Shown: positions 35,830 through 44,339, counted from the stretch's first letter. The stretch: DNA of 64,000 nucleotides from Candidatus Jettenia sp. AMX2 (GCA_030583665.1 CP129469.1:2471043-2535042), one strand, 5' to 3'. Made by a program: numbers and translations. Notes: generated from the letters alone by a model not told the origin.

Positions 35830-38541
35830 ATGTTTAACATAAGGATTGGTATAAAGAAGGTTCTCAAGATTAATATTCAAAATACCATTATAGGACTGAT
35901 TGCTACCGTGCTATTTTGGACAATATTGAACACAGATCAAGCAAAAGGACATGCATGTTGGCCTGATGGTTGGGAGGATATGGAAATCGAAGCCAAATGG
36001 GAAACAGCAGATCCATCAGTTCCAATATGTAACGATGGTATGCCGAACCCTGATGCAACATATAACACGATAATCGCTGCATTTCCAAATGGAGGCACGT
36101 ATTCGACAGCAAATACATATACCTTGAACGTTCTAGATGATGGTATATCCAGGAAGTACGTAGATATATATTACGATAACGCAGAGGATGAACTGAGCAA
36201 TAGCCTCCATGTTCTCAGGCATCGGACCAGATATACCACGAGGCCACCGGCCTCGAGTAATTGCCCGGAAACATTGGAACAGGCAACCTTACGAGAGGAT
36301 TGGGAACGAGTTCAGTACAAAAGTACACCTTTCCTATTTACGCCAATATGGTTTCGGTTAGAGGCCGGTAACGCGTGTAACGTTTGGGATCGAAGAAATG
36401 AAAACTTATGCGATGAGCAATCAGTTCCAGACATCATGGCAGGGAACCTTCCAACGCATCCTGCAATACAACGACTCCTGATGGATCATCCTGACTTCGA
36501 TTTCAGCACGAATAAACCGTTCTTAGAAGTTACTCAATGGCGTTACCGAGTTGAGTTTTTAGACGATACCGGTAATCCTGTGTACGAGATGACTCTCGAT
36601 CAGGTAACCACTAAGCAGCTTCCTGGTGGGGATACAACCTTCTCTGTTGAAGTAGAACTTGAGGCCATTAAAGAAAATAAAGACGTCAATGATATTATGG
36701 AGTTATTTACCATAGCAGCCCAGTTGCAAGACGAGTTCAACCTCATACCTTCAACGAAGAGCAAGGGTGGAATAGAAGTTCCTGGAAGAATTAGTGTCCC
36801 ACCAGGTGATGTTGCCTCATTGATAAATGCAATCAATAAAGCAAACAGCAATGGTGAAAGTACAATCATTCACTTAGAAGGAGGCACTTATACCATGACG
36901 GAAGTGAATAACAACACTGACGGTGACAATGGCTTACCTTCTATTATAAGCAACATAACCATCACCCATTGTGATAATGCTAATCCAATTATAGAAAGGG
37001 ATGTAAGTGAATTCACACCCTCTTTTCGAATCTTTCACATAGCTGGTACGGGAACACTGGAACTCGAAGGAATAACCGTTATGAAAGGCGCTACTGCTGC
37101 TGAACAAGTTCCTGAGAATCTAGAACATGACGGCGGTGGTATCAAGAATTTCGGCGAACTGACAATAAAAAACTGCACCGTCAGCAACAACATGGCCGGT
37201 GACGATGGTGGAGGCATCTATAACGCAGGCACGGCAATAATTATCAGTAGCATCATCAGCAACAATATAGCCCATTCCAGTTATGGTGGCATCTGGAACC
37301 TGGGAACGATGACAATTATCAACAGCGCCATAAGCAACAATCAGAGTATAGGAAGAACAGTTAGTGCTGGTGGGGGAATCGGAAATAATGGAGATTTAAC
37401 GTTAAGCAGTTGCACAGTCAAAGACAATGCTGACAATGGTGGCTCTGGTGGTGGCGGCGGTGGTATTGTTAATTTTGGAAACCTGACGATTAATAACACC
37501 GATATTTGTGGTAATTATTCTATTTTCGAGGGGGGAGGAATACACCACAGAACCGGCTCAATGACAATTATTAACAGCACAATCGCTAATAACACTGTAC
37601 CATACCACTATGGTGGTGGCATATGGGTTAATTTTCAAGCACCATGCTTGCTCATCAACTGTACCGTCAGCAAAAACAGCGCCGGTAGTGGCGGCGGCGG
37701 AATTGCTTCACCTGTAGGAAGCACAAGCGTAAAAATACAAAACACCATCATTGCTGGAAATACAGCCCAACAAGGGGCGGCGCAAGATTGTTTCGGTGAT
37801 ATCATATCACTGGGCAATAATCTTATTGGCAATACTACCGGTAGGCACGTCAACATCATCCTTCAACCAAGTGACCTAACAGGGTACCCAGGTTTGGGTA
37901 CTTTCACCAATAACGGAACACCGGGCAATGGCCACTTCCCACTACTCGCCTCTAGCCCTGCCATCGATGCGGGCAACAATGATGCCTGCCCTGAAACCGA
38001 TCAACTTGGTATGCCCCGGGTTGATGGTCGGTGCGACATTGGTGCGATTGAGTTCTTCCCGATTGTTAACGACTTGGTTTCTGAAGCGAAAGAAGAAAGG
38101 ACTACGTCTTATAACCCCGTTCCTGTCCCTAATGGCCCAGCGGGGACATTCACCATTACAGCAACGTTCACCAACGAGAGTTCTACTCCTATACAAAATC
38201 CATTCTTTAAAGTTGTAGAACTTACCAGTGGGAATTTGCTTCTTAATGCCGATGGCGGCGCAGGCGGTGTTGGTGCCACTTTAACCCCTGATGTAGGAGA
38301 TGATGGAGTACTGTCGCCAGGCGAATCTTTTACAGCGGAGTTTGTTATTGGTCTTCAAGAACGCAAGCGTTTTCGATTCTTTGTTGATATTTTAGGGGTT
38401 GAGGAAGCAGGAGAAACATTTGCTTCTCAAGTTGCAGAACTTCGATCAACAAACCCTGAAACAAGGCGTGCAAAATTCAGGAGAGGATCGATGGCTACAA
38501 GAATTAGTGGCAATGGATTCTTTGGCAGGTTCCGTCCGTAA
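35830..38541 (+). CDS. secreted CYTH-like / parallel beta-helix protein with FFGRFRP tail
   Basis: 903 residues. An N-terminal hydrophobic segment (about 19-40) is probably an uncleaved or cleaved signal. Residues ~50-290 look CYTH-like: the EIEAKWE start fits the ExExK signature, and YYDNAEDELSNSLHVLRHRTRY and VEVELEAI match later strands. Residues ~310-690 are a right-handed beta-helix with repeated INS/NCTVSNN..GGGI units, ending in a choice-of-anchor-Q-like segment (LLASSPAIDAGNNDACP, MPRVDGRCDIGAIEF). The last ~150 residues repeat the C-terminal domain of the LamG protein (NLLLNADGGAGGVGATL, DGVLSPGES, FFVDILG), then a basic linker and ATRISGNGFFGRFRP. The ATG follows AAGGAGGAAAAT. The function is unknown; a surface-displayed protein is likely. 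Confidence 0.85.
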   Translation: MFNIRIGIKKVLKINIQNTIIGLIATVLFWTILNTDQAKGHACWPDGWEDMEIEAKWETADPSVPICNDGMPNPDATYNTIIAAFPNGGTYSTANTYTLNVLDDGISRKYVDIYYDNAEDELSNSLHVLRHRTRYTTRPPASSNCPETLEQATLREDWERVQYKSTPFLFTPIWFRLEAGNACNVWDRRNENLCDEQSVPDIMAGNLPTHPAIQRLLMDHPDFDFSTNKPFLEVTQWRYRVEFLDDTGNPVYEMTLDQVTTKQLPGGDTTFSVEVELEAIKENKDVNDIMELFTIAAQLQDEFNLIPSTKSKGGIEVPGRISVPPGDVASLINAINKANSNGESTIIHLEGGTYTMTEVNNNTDGDNGLPSIISNITITHCDNANPIIERDVSEFTPSFRIFHIAGTGTLELEGITVMKGATAAEQVPENLEHDGGGIKNFGELTIKNCTVSNNMAGDDGGGIYNAGTAIIISSIISNNIAHSSYGGIWNLGTMTIINSAISNNQSIGRTVSAGGGIGNNGDLTLSSCTVKDNADNGGSGGGGGGIVNFGNLTINNTDICGNYSIFEGGGIHHRTGSMTIINSTIANNTVPYHYGGGIWVNFQAPCLLINCTVSKNSAGSGGGGIASPVGSTSVKIQNTIIAGNTAQQGAAQDCFGDIISLGNNLIGNTTGRHVNIILQPSDLTGYPGLGTFTNNGTPGNGHFPLLASSPAIDAGNNDACPETDQLGMPRVDGRCDIGAIEFFPIVNDLVSEAKEERTTSYNPVPVPNGPAGTFTITATFTNESSTPIQNPFFKVVELTSGNLLLNADGGAGGVGATLTPDVGDDGVLSPGESFTAEFVIGLQERKRFRFFVDILGVEEAGETFASQVAELRSTNPETRRAKFRRGSMATRISGNGFFGRFRP

Positions 38542-38626
38542 TCGGTGGAAAACAGGTTTGGACGCAGATAAATTAGGAAGGGTTTTTCGTGCAACGCAAA
38601 GGACGCTGAGAACGCAGAACAAAATT

Positions 38627-38659
38627 AACCCTGTCAGGGTTTTAAACCCTGACAGGGTT
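38627..38659. repeat. palindrome AACCCTGTCAGGGTT / AACCCTGACAGGGTT
   Basis: Two 16-base arms around a central base, 85 bases after the beta-helix gene's stop. No T-run follows, so a REP-like element is more likely than a terminator. The rest of the 38542-38868 gap shows no gene. Confidence 0.65.
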
Positions 38660-38868
38660 GATCCCAGTCGAACAATGGAACCGGAAATTTTGAACTGGAA
38701 TGCCAGGGATGAAAATTGTACCATGAAACGTAAGCTTGCCAAATCTTTCGGTTCAATCGATGACGATTGAACCAGCGAGGATACGTTTCAATTCACACAA
38801 CCTACACAAAAAGTAGACATTCGTATAGTCTTGAACACAAATTGGCATATAAAAAGGAGGTGAGGAAA

Positions 38869-39048
38869 ATGTCAGAAAAGATTTCAGCAGGACACATCGA
38901 CCAGGAAGTTACGGGCTTACCTGCTTCTCAAACCAGGAAGCCTTTTGCAGAACCAAAGTTAACCTTCATTGAGCCGAAGCTTACGAAACACGGGGATGCG
39001 ACCAAAATTACGGGCAATAATGGATTCTTTAGTATTTTTAAACCATAA
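38869..39048 (+). CDS. putative RiPP precursor peptide with lasso-type leader and GFFSIFKP tail
   Basis: A 59-residue peptide starting at ATG 38869 after AAAAAGGAGGTGAGGAAA, an unusually strong ribosome binding site; a longer in-frame start at 38767 has none. The sequence contains EPKLT twice, then FIEPKLTKHGDATKITG, which fits the lasso leader pattern (aromatic)xxPxLxxxG...TxG, with a Thr two residues before the probable cut. The core would be NNGFFSIFKP. It has no Asp or Glu at positions 7-9, so a normal lasso macrolactam is impossible. The last 16 residues align with the C-terminus of the 903-residue protein (ATRISGNGFFGRFRP). It is followed by kinase, radical SAM, PqqD and protease genes. 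No membrane segment is present. Confidence 0.75.
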   Translation: MSEKISAGHIDQEVTGLPASQTRKPFAEPKLTFIEPKLTKHGDATKITGNNGFFSIFKP

Positions 39049-39229
39049 CCTTAACGGTCTATGGTGATATGAGCTATTAAAGCTAAAAGAGTTAAGCTGT
39101 AGGTTGGGTTGAGGCATGTCCCGTACGTGATACGGAAAATGAAACCCAACAAGTTACATGAGCATTCAACCGTTAAGGTTGGGTTTTCGCTCACACTCTA
39201 CCCAACTTACAAAGTCTGCAACCAAAAAG

Positions 39230-39276
39230 ACCACCCCTTTATCCCCTCCTTTGCAAGGAGGGGATAAAGGGGTGGT
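39230..39276. repeat. perfect 22-bp inverted repeat, 3-base loop
   Basis: The arm ACCACCCCTTTATCCCCTCC..TT (39230-39251) pairs exactly with 39255-39276 around TGC. It belongs to the dispersed GGGG/CCCC repeat family. It lies between the precursor and the kinase gene and could limit read-through or protect an upstream RNA end. Confidence 0.8.
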
Positions 39277-39278
39277 AA

Positions 39279-39305
39279 AAAAACTTCCTGAAAAAAGAAG
39301 TTTTT
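39279..39305 (+). terminator. possible terminator or attenuator after the precursor gene
   Basis: AAAAACTTC pairs with GAAGTTTTT, which ends in the T-run itself. It would uncouple high-level peptide expression from the enzyme genes. The stem is short and AT-rich. Confidence 0.4.
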
Positions 39306-39358
39306 GTGGAGTAATATTATAAAAAAGAGGTTGAATAGTTGGGGGATGGGAAGTTGAG

Positions 39359-40360
39359 ATGATTGAAGCAGGGGTTAATTTCTACTCTTTATATGGATTA
39401 ACCATTGAGGTTCGATGGGAAGGGAAAGGAATCAAAGATGAAATTGATTTGCTCTTTTCTCCCTTTCCCTTTACCATGCTCAGCTGCCTGAATAATACCT
39501 CTGACATCACATTACATTTTGCAGCAACGGATATTCCACCGAACATCCCTTATCCAAAATCAGAACCCATCTCCTTCTATGGTTTATCCATCTATGAGAT
39601 GGGGGATGCTTTTTATATTACTGATGGATTATCCACTTTTCAGGCACGGCCTCAAGCTGGAATCGGTTCTATAACTCTGTATTGCTCTTTTAAGAAAAAT
39701 CATCCTGTATCGAAGTACAACCTATTCCTTGTCGGGATCTTTCATCTTTTCCCTTATCAATACTTCTACCATCTCCATGCTGCAGGGCTTATGAAAGACG
39801 GGGCAGGTTATCTATTTATTGGCGAGTCAGGAAGCGGTAAATCAAGCGTTTCCCTGGGCCTTGTCCGGCAGGGCTGGCACTATCTCTCAGATGATGTCCT
39901 TTTGCTCCGACTATCAGTGGATGGCGTTGAGGCATTGTCCTTTCGTAAGAGATTTTATGTGGACCCTGCCTTGATCAATCATTACCCTAAGATAACACCT
40001 TATTTAAAGAAGACATACGATGGTGAAGATACCAAACAGCTTTTAGATTTGGAACCACTATATCCAGATCGTTTTTGTCCAAACTGCCTTCCCAGGGTAT
40101 TAATTTTTACCCGTATAGTTTCTCAATCTGAGAGTAAGTTAATACCCATAGACCAAACATCCGCCTTAATCAAATTGATGAAACAAAGTGCGACCCTGTT
40201 TTTTAACCGTAAGATAATTAAGGAGCACGCAGAGGTTTTAAAACGGCTTCTGTATCAGACTCAAAGTTATCAACTATTTTTGGGGACTGATGTATGGGAA
40301 AAACCTGAAAAAATTTCTGAGGTTTTAGGACAACATGAAGAATGCACACATAGTTTTTGA
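39359..40360 (+). CDS. HPr-kinase/phosphorylase-like protein
   Basis: 333 residues. A P-loop YLFIGESGSGKSSVSLGL (about residue 157) is followed by the HprK-type acidic motif HYLSDDVLLL. Homologues of this type occur in lasso clusters of the paeninodin group, where they phosphorylate the C-terminal residue of the precursor, and in related clusters of unknown product. There is no HPr or PTS gene here, so a catabolite role is unlikely. The gene is the first of the enzyme set and overlaps the radical SAM gene by 26 bases. The substrate is inferred to be the 59-residue peptide, the large tail-bearing proteins, or both. Confidence 0.75.
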   Translation: MIEAGVNFYSLYGLTIEVRWEGKGIKDEIDLLFSPFPFTMLSCLNNTSDITLHFAATDIPPNIPYPKSEPISFYGLSIYEMGDAFYITDGLSTFQARPQAGIGSITLYCSFKKNHPVSKYNLFLVGIFHLFPYQYFYHLHAAGLMKDGAGYLFIGESGSGKSSVSLGLVRQGWHYLSDDVLLLRLSVDGVEALSFRKRFYVDPALINHYPKITPYLKKTYDGEDTKQLLDLEPLYPDRFCPNCLPRVLIFTRIVSQSESKLIPIDQTSALIKLMKQSATLFFNRKIIKEHAEVLKRLLYQTQSYQLFLGTDVWEKPEKISEVLGQHEECTHSF

Positions 40361-41342
40361 ACTCACCAACAACTGCAATCTGCAATGTTTTCACTGCATG
40401 AGGGACAAATCAGCTCCTCCGGGATATCTGCCTTTAGAGATTATCAAAAAGGTCCTGGGAGAGAGTAAACTGGTCAATAACATTGATATTGTCTCCTTCA
40501 CCGGCGGTGAACCTACGTTACACCCACAACTACCGGAGATACTTAAAATAGTTTCCCATTTGGGGTACAGTTTCGGTTTGGTGACCAATGGTTGGCATTT
40601 CCCTGATACATATCGTGTACTATTACCATACAAATCAATACTCAAAGGGATTACCTTTAGTCTGGATGGTGCGAAGGAAGAGACACATGACAGGCTTCGT
40701 GGGAAGGGCTCATATCGTAGGGTAATGCAGGCGGTAAGTATTTGTATTGTGAGAGATATTCCCTTTACCTTTAATACGAGTGTAACATCCCATAATTATG
40801 GTGAGCTAAAAGAAGTGGCAGAATTAGTAAGTAAACTAGGAAGCCGCGGATTAAGATTTGGCCATCTTATGCCCACACCGTTAACAGCAAGGCATAAATT
40901 GGATTTACCGCTTGATAAACAAAGGGAGGTGGAAAATACTGTCTCTTTACTCCAGGGTACTTTTCCTTTACGTATCGCTATGGCACCCAGGGATTATATT
41001 ACTCCAAATCCCCCATGTACCCCCTTGCGGATGGAAGAATTCAACATCGACTGGCGCGGCAATCTTACCCTATGCTGCAATTTATCCGGATACGGAAGTG
41101 GTGAAAAAGATGGTGATATAATAGGTAATTTATGTCAGATGAGTTATTCCGAGGCTTATGGGCGTCTAGTTACGTTGAATAGAAAGTTTTGCAATGATAA
41201 GAGGCAGGATAATAGATATGAGGACTCTGACTCCTTCCCCTGCTGGTACTGTTTAAATTATTTCAAAAAGATGGACTGGCTTAAAGAGTTTCCAGGAAAC
41301 CCCTGGTCTCGTATGGTCTGGACGGAAGGGGTATTTGCATAA
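40335..41342 (+). CDS. radical SAM protein with SPASM-like C-terminus
   Basis: 335 residues. The cluster motif CNLQCFHC lies at residue ~14, followed by the SAM-binding FTGGEPTLHP. The core TIM-barrel strands are visible (FGLVTNGW, ITFSLDGA). The C-terminus has further cysteines (PPCTPLR, LTLCCNLSGYG, NLCQM, PCWYC) that could bind auxiliary clusters as in SPASM peptide-modifying enzymes such as AlbA or PqqE. It starts inside the kinase gene, so translation is coupled. With a PqqD-like gene next door, peptide modification is the best hypothesis; the chemistry cannot be inferred. Confidence 0.82.
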   Translation: MKNAHIVFELTNNCNLQCFHCMRDKSAPPGYLPLEIIKKVLGESKLVNNIDIVSFTGGEPTLHPQLPEILKIVSHLGYSFGLVTNGWHFPDTYRVLLPYKSILKGITFSLDGAKEETHDRLRGKGSYRRVMQAVSICIVRDIPFTFNTSVTSHNYGELKEVAELVSKLGSRGLRFGHLMPTPLTARHKLDLPLDKQREVENTVSLLQGTFPLRIAMAPRDYITPNPPCTPLRMEEFNIDWRGNLTLCCNLSGYGSGEKDGDIIGNLCQMSYSEAYGRLVTLNRKFCNDKRQDNRYEDSDSFPCWYCLNYFKKMDWLKEFPGNPWSRMVWTEGVFA

Positions 41343-41538
41343 TATCAAGTGCAATTTTGTGGATTTTATAACCACCCCTGTTTCCCCTCCTTCGCAAGGA
41401 GGGGACTTCGTCGTGAGATCAGTCGAACGATGAAGGGGGATCTTCCGTGGGTTATTTGTTATACTGATTATGGCTACAAAGCCCGAATGGATGAAATGAA
41501 AATAATTGCGGAAAATACTGAAAGGAGGTTGATAAAAG

Positions 41539-41817
41539 ATGCTAGAGTTAAATCAGCGGGTAAAACCCGACCCTGATGTCGTTATCACGGAGTTAGAAGA
41601 CAAAGAGGCAGTCCTTCTGCATCTGGGAACGAAGATGTATTTCACCTTGAATGAAACGGGACTGCGTATCTGGCAAATGCTCAATAGCGGTCTTACGCCT
41701 GAGGAGGTAATCGAAAGATTTTTAAGTGAATTTGATGTTTCACCTGAAAAGGCCAGAGAAAGCATCCTAAATCTTGTGAACGAACTTATTCGCGAGAAAT
41801 TAGTAAAGGTTTTATAG
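41539..41817 (+). CDS. PqqD-like RiPP recognition element
   Basis: A 92-residue stand-alone PqqD domain with a winged-helix fold and the typical blocks VLLHLGTKMYFTLNETGLRIWQML and PEEVIERFLSEFDVSPEKA. Such proteins bind leader peptides and deliver them to a radical SAM enzyme or, in lasso clusters (protein B1), to the B2 protease. A strong AAAGGAGG precedes the ATG. It lies 196 bases after the radical SAM gene; the gap contains a copy of the CCCCTCCTT-GCAAGGAGGGG repeat, so expression may be decoupled. It starts 18 bases before the B2 gene's stretch. Confidence 0.9.
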   Translation: MLELNQRVKPDPDVVITELEDKEAVLLHLGTKMYFTLNETGLRIWQMLNSGLTPEEVIERFLSEFDVSPEKARESILNLVNELIREKLVKVL

Positions 41818-41835
41818 TAAAAACGCTAAGAGAAA

Positions 41836-42336
41836 ATGGTCAATCAGACCGGGATTCTAAAAAAATTTAGAAAAAACTTTTGCTCATTTGAAGAGATCTG
41901 GCTTTTTACCCAAATCTTCTTTTCCATTATTGTATTACCTATCATGCTCAGACTCTTCACCATTCCCAGGCTTATGAGAATGTTAACGCCTCGGAATATG
42001 AAGGTTTACCAGGACCTGGAACCAAAGAAATTAAAAACCAAGGCAGTGAAGTTTACGGACTATATTCTGAGCCGTAATTTCCTTATGTCCAAAAATACCT
42101 GTCTCAAACGCTCTATAGTTCTCTATCATTTTTTGCGTAAATTGGGGATTGATGTTCATATATGTTTTGGAGTTAGATACAACGAACGGTTATCTGATAG
42201 AGAGACAAAAAAGAGGCTTGAAGGCCATGCCTGGCTTCTTTATCATGGAAATATTTTCCTGGAAAGAAATGTGGAAATAACAAAAATTTATACGCTGACC
42301 TATTGCTTTCCCGAAAAGATGGAGCAAATTGGATAA
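41836..42336 (+). CDS. lasso-type B2 protease (transglutaminase-like)
   Basis: 166 residues of the transglutaminase-like Cys protease family that cuts leader peptides after the conserved Thr-x pair in lasso biosynthesis. The nucleophile is in NTCLKRSIVLYHFL (Cys about residue 86) and the histidine in LEGHAWLLYHG, with an acidic residue a little after. A hydrophobic N-terminal stretch (about 20-45) may anchor it in the membrane. It follows the PqqD gene by 18 bases, the order B1-B2 of lasso clusters. No asparagine-synthetase-like cyclase (C) or ABC exporter (D) is present. Confidence 0.88.
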   Translation: MVNQTGILKKFRKNFCSFEEIWLFTQIFFSIIVLPIMLRLFTIPRLMRMLTPRNMKVYQDLEPKKLKTKAVKFTDYILSRNFLMSKNTCLKRSIVLYHFLRKLGIDVHICFGVRYNERLSDRETKKRLEGHAWLLYHGNIFLERNVEITKIYTLTYCFPEKMEQIG

Positions 42337-42358
42337 AATTATTCCATAGGCTGATCAT

Positions 42359-42473
42359 TAAATTAGGCTAGGTTTTAAAAGACAAAACCCAACGACATTT
42401 TTACCCACCCCTCAATCCCCTCCCAAGAGGGGACTTTTCTAATTCCCCTCTTGAGAGGGGTAAGGGGTGTGTT
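42359..42473. repeat. dispersed repeat with CCCCTC/GAGGGG palindromes, copy B
   Basis: The same block order as copy A at 23895-24016 (TAAATTAGGCTAGG, TTTTAAAAGACAAAACCCAAC, then CCCCTC..GAGGGG and a final AGGGGTGTGTT). It lies between the B2 and nucleotidyltransferase genes. Confidence 0.75.
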
Positions 42474-42510
42474 TATTTACAGATTAACAAAAAAGAATTG
42501 AAATTCCACC

Positions 42511-43842
42511 ATGAACATATCACATGAAAATAGGCTCTTACTCTGTTGCCTTCAGGCAAGCATCTCCCGGGATACAGGAAATAAAATTACGGACATAATA
42601 AGCCTGCCGTTAAACTGGGAAGAGGTCCTGGCGTCTGCTTCCCGGCATGGTATTGCGCCAATACTGCATCACAGCTTGGTGAATATCGGCAAGAGCTATG
42701 GTGTGCCCCGGGAAGTCATGGATCAGCTCAGGGCAGCATACCATGGAAATTTAGCCAGGAATATGTTCCTTTATGCAGAACTCAGGAGGATTTTAGAGGC
42801 GCTTCGTGATAAAGATATGAAAGTTATTGCTCTCAAGGGTGCGGCTCTGGCGAAAACGGTTTACGGGGATATTGGTTTAAGACAAATGAGTGACATAGAT
42901 ATCTTAGTCAAAAAGGAAGATTTACCGAAAGCTTTAGAATTGTTATTTCAAATGGGCTATGGTTTATGCAATAATCAGGAGGCTCAGAATCAAAATATTC
43001 ACATAAAAGAACTGATTAAAACCTATAGTCGCCATGTACCTGCTTTGAGCCATCCACAAGGAATACAAAAACTGGATATACATTGGACAATACCAGACAG
43101 TCCATTCAATATAGAAGGTTTATGGGAAAGGGCAATAACCATAAAAATTGATAAGGCAGATGTACAAGTACTCTCCTTAGAAGACCTCCTGTTACATCTT
43201 TCTCTACATACTTCCGTTCATCACAAATTTAACGATCATGGATTAAAACAACTCTATGATATAGCAATAACTATTAATCGGCATTTTCATGAAATTGATT
43301 GGAACCAACTTCTCCTTCATGCTTATAAGTGGAGAACGGAGAAATACCTGTATCTAACTTTACTCCTTTCTCGGGAGATTCTTGGAGCAAAGGTGCCGGA
43401 TGGAATGTTGCATGCCCTTAAACCAGCAACATTCAATGAAACGATACTCCTGGAAGCGCAAAAGCGCATCCTTTTCCAGAAAACAGAGAAATCCGATAAG
43501 AAATCTTCTTTTGAAGGCATTCCACATCTTGATAAAATTCATCCCGATTACAATCTATCGAAAAAAATTTCGTTCATTTTCAAAAGAATATTTATTCCTT
43601 CCGAAGAATTGGCAAATCTTTACTCCCTGCCAACGTCTTCCTGGTGCATTTACCTTTATTATTTTGTTCGTTTTTTCTCACGACTCTATCATAAGATTCA
43701 GCGCTATATTCCATTTTTTCTTTACCTGTCAGTGCAGAGAAAAGGTTCCCCTTACTTTCATAATTTAGACCTCTGGCTAATTCCATCAGACATAGAAAAA
43801 GATAGTAATAATAAAGAGATAGAAAACAATAACGTAATATAA
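42511..43842 (+). CDS. nucleotidyltransferase family protein
   Basis: 443 residues. The nucleotidyltransferase signature is VIALKGAALAKTVYGDIGLRQMSDIDILVKK (about residues 108-140), with the paired Asp of the catalytic site. The remaining ~300 residues are helical. Homologues occur in lasso and exopolysaccharide clusters together with B2 and HprK-like genes; one is a tailoring enzyme in pseudomycoidin-type lasso clusters. It is the last gene of the peptide-modification set and begins 175 bases after B2, behind the repeat. I infer that it transfers a nucleotide or similar group to the product or to a carrier. Confidence 0.78.
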   Translation: MNISHENRLLLCCLQASISRDTGNKITDIISLPLNWEEVLASASRHGIAPILHHSLVNIGKSYGVPREVMDQLRAAYHGNLARNMFLYAELRRILEALRDKDMKVIALKGAALAKTVYGDIGLRQMSDIDILVKKEDLPKALELLFQMGYGLCNNQEAQNQNIHIKELIKTYSRHVPALSHPQGIQKLDIHWTIPDSPFNIEGLWERAITIKIDKADVQVLSLEDLLLHLSLHTSVHHKFNDHGLKQLYDIAITINRHFHEIDWNQLLLHAYKWRTEKYLYLTLLLSREILGAKVPDGMLHALKPATFNETILLEAQKRILFQKTEKSDKKSSFEGIPHLDKIHPDYNLSKKISFIFKRIFIPSEELANLYSLPTSSWCIYLYYFVRFFSRLYHKIQRYIPFFLYLSVQRKGSPYFHNLDLWLIPSDIEKDSNNKEIENNNVI

Positions 43843-43861
43843 TTTCATCTAATATCCACCA

Positions 43862-43924
43862 TCCTTTCCACCCTACACTAAACTATACAGGGGAAAGTGT
43901 CCAACTATATATTGACACAGAGGG
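43862..43924 (-). mobile_element. orphan left end of the IS3-family element
   Basis: Sixty-three bases equal to the left end of the element at 34129-35737 (TTTCCACCCTACACTAAACT, then GTGTCCAACTATATATTGAC, ACAGAGGG). It includes the region in front of orfA and nothing beyond. Confidence 0.85.
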
Positions 43925-44121
43925 ATAAATCCCGTACCCGACGCACCTTCTTGTCGTAATGACTCCAATGAATCTTTCCGCAACACCCACATACCATTTT
44001 TTTTGTGTCCGCTTAACTCTAACAACACGGGCCTTCGAGTCTCCAAATATCCCCTTAATTTCTGCTCTCGGACTAAACCCGGGAAACCGATATTCATCCA
44101 GCAGGCGTCTTTTTTTCCCAT
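43925..44121 (-). pseudogene. transposase-associated fragment (YRFPGF type)
   Basis: On the minus strand one frame reads DEYRFPGFSPRAEIKGIFGD then ARVVRVKRTQKKW, a short segment often seen beside transposases. The adjoining frame then gives MVCGCCGKIHWSHYDKKV and RRVRDLSL, which matches the zinc-binding start of ISL3-like transposases. The two are joined by a frameshift. The fragment is cut off by the IS3 end. I am confident that it is a transposon relic and less sure of its family. Confidence 0.5.
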
Positions 44122-44339
44122 TTAATTATTATACAGTTTTTTTTGCTCATATAAAACTTCTTTTTCCCCTTGTTTTATGCTATGTTGCAGTCAATTCATT
44201 GCTCATTTTTACCCATTCATTTGCCTGAAGAGCCACAATTTTTACGTAGGGCAAGGCATCGCCTGCCAGATCAAATGTGACAATAAGAGGTGATGCGATT
44301 TGTAATGTATTTGTCGAAGTGAGGTACTATTCTATTTAA
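44122..44339. other. intergenic, nothing assigned
   Basis: No gene; AT-rich. A short GGCAAGGCATCGCCTGCC near 44249-44267 is an imperfect palindrome of the same type as that at 11667. Confidence 0.4.

Noticed and set aside
38399..38770. 123-codon frame overlapping the end of the beta-helix gene
   Set aside because: It runs through the coding end of a real gene and a palindromic repeat, so it is a shadow.
38869..39048. Classical lasso peptide precursor
   Set aside because: The leader fits, but the predicted core has no Asp or Glu at ring positions 7-9 and no cyclase gene is present, so I call it a lasso-like RiPP precursor only.
41349..41576. 75-codon frame between radical SAM and PqqD genes
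   Set aside because: It translates a copy of the dispersed CCCCTCCTT/AAGGAGGGG repeat and overlaps the PqqD start.
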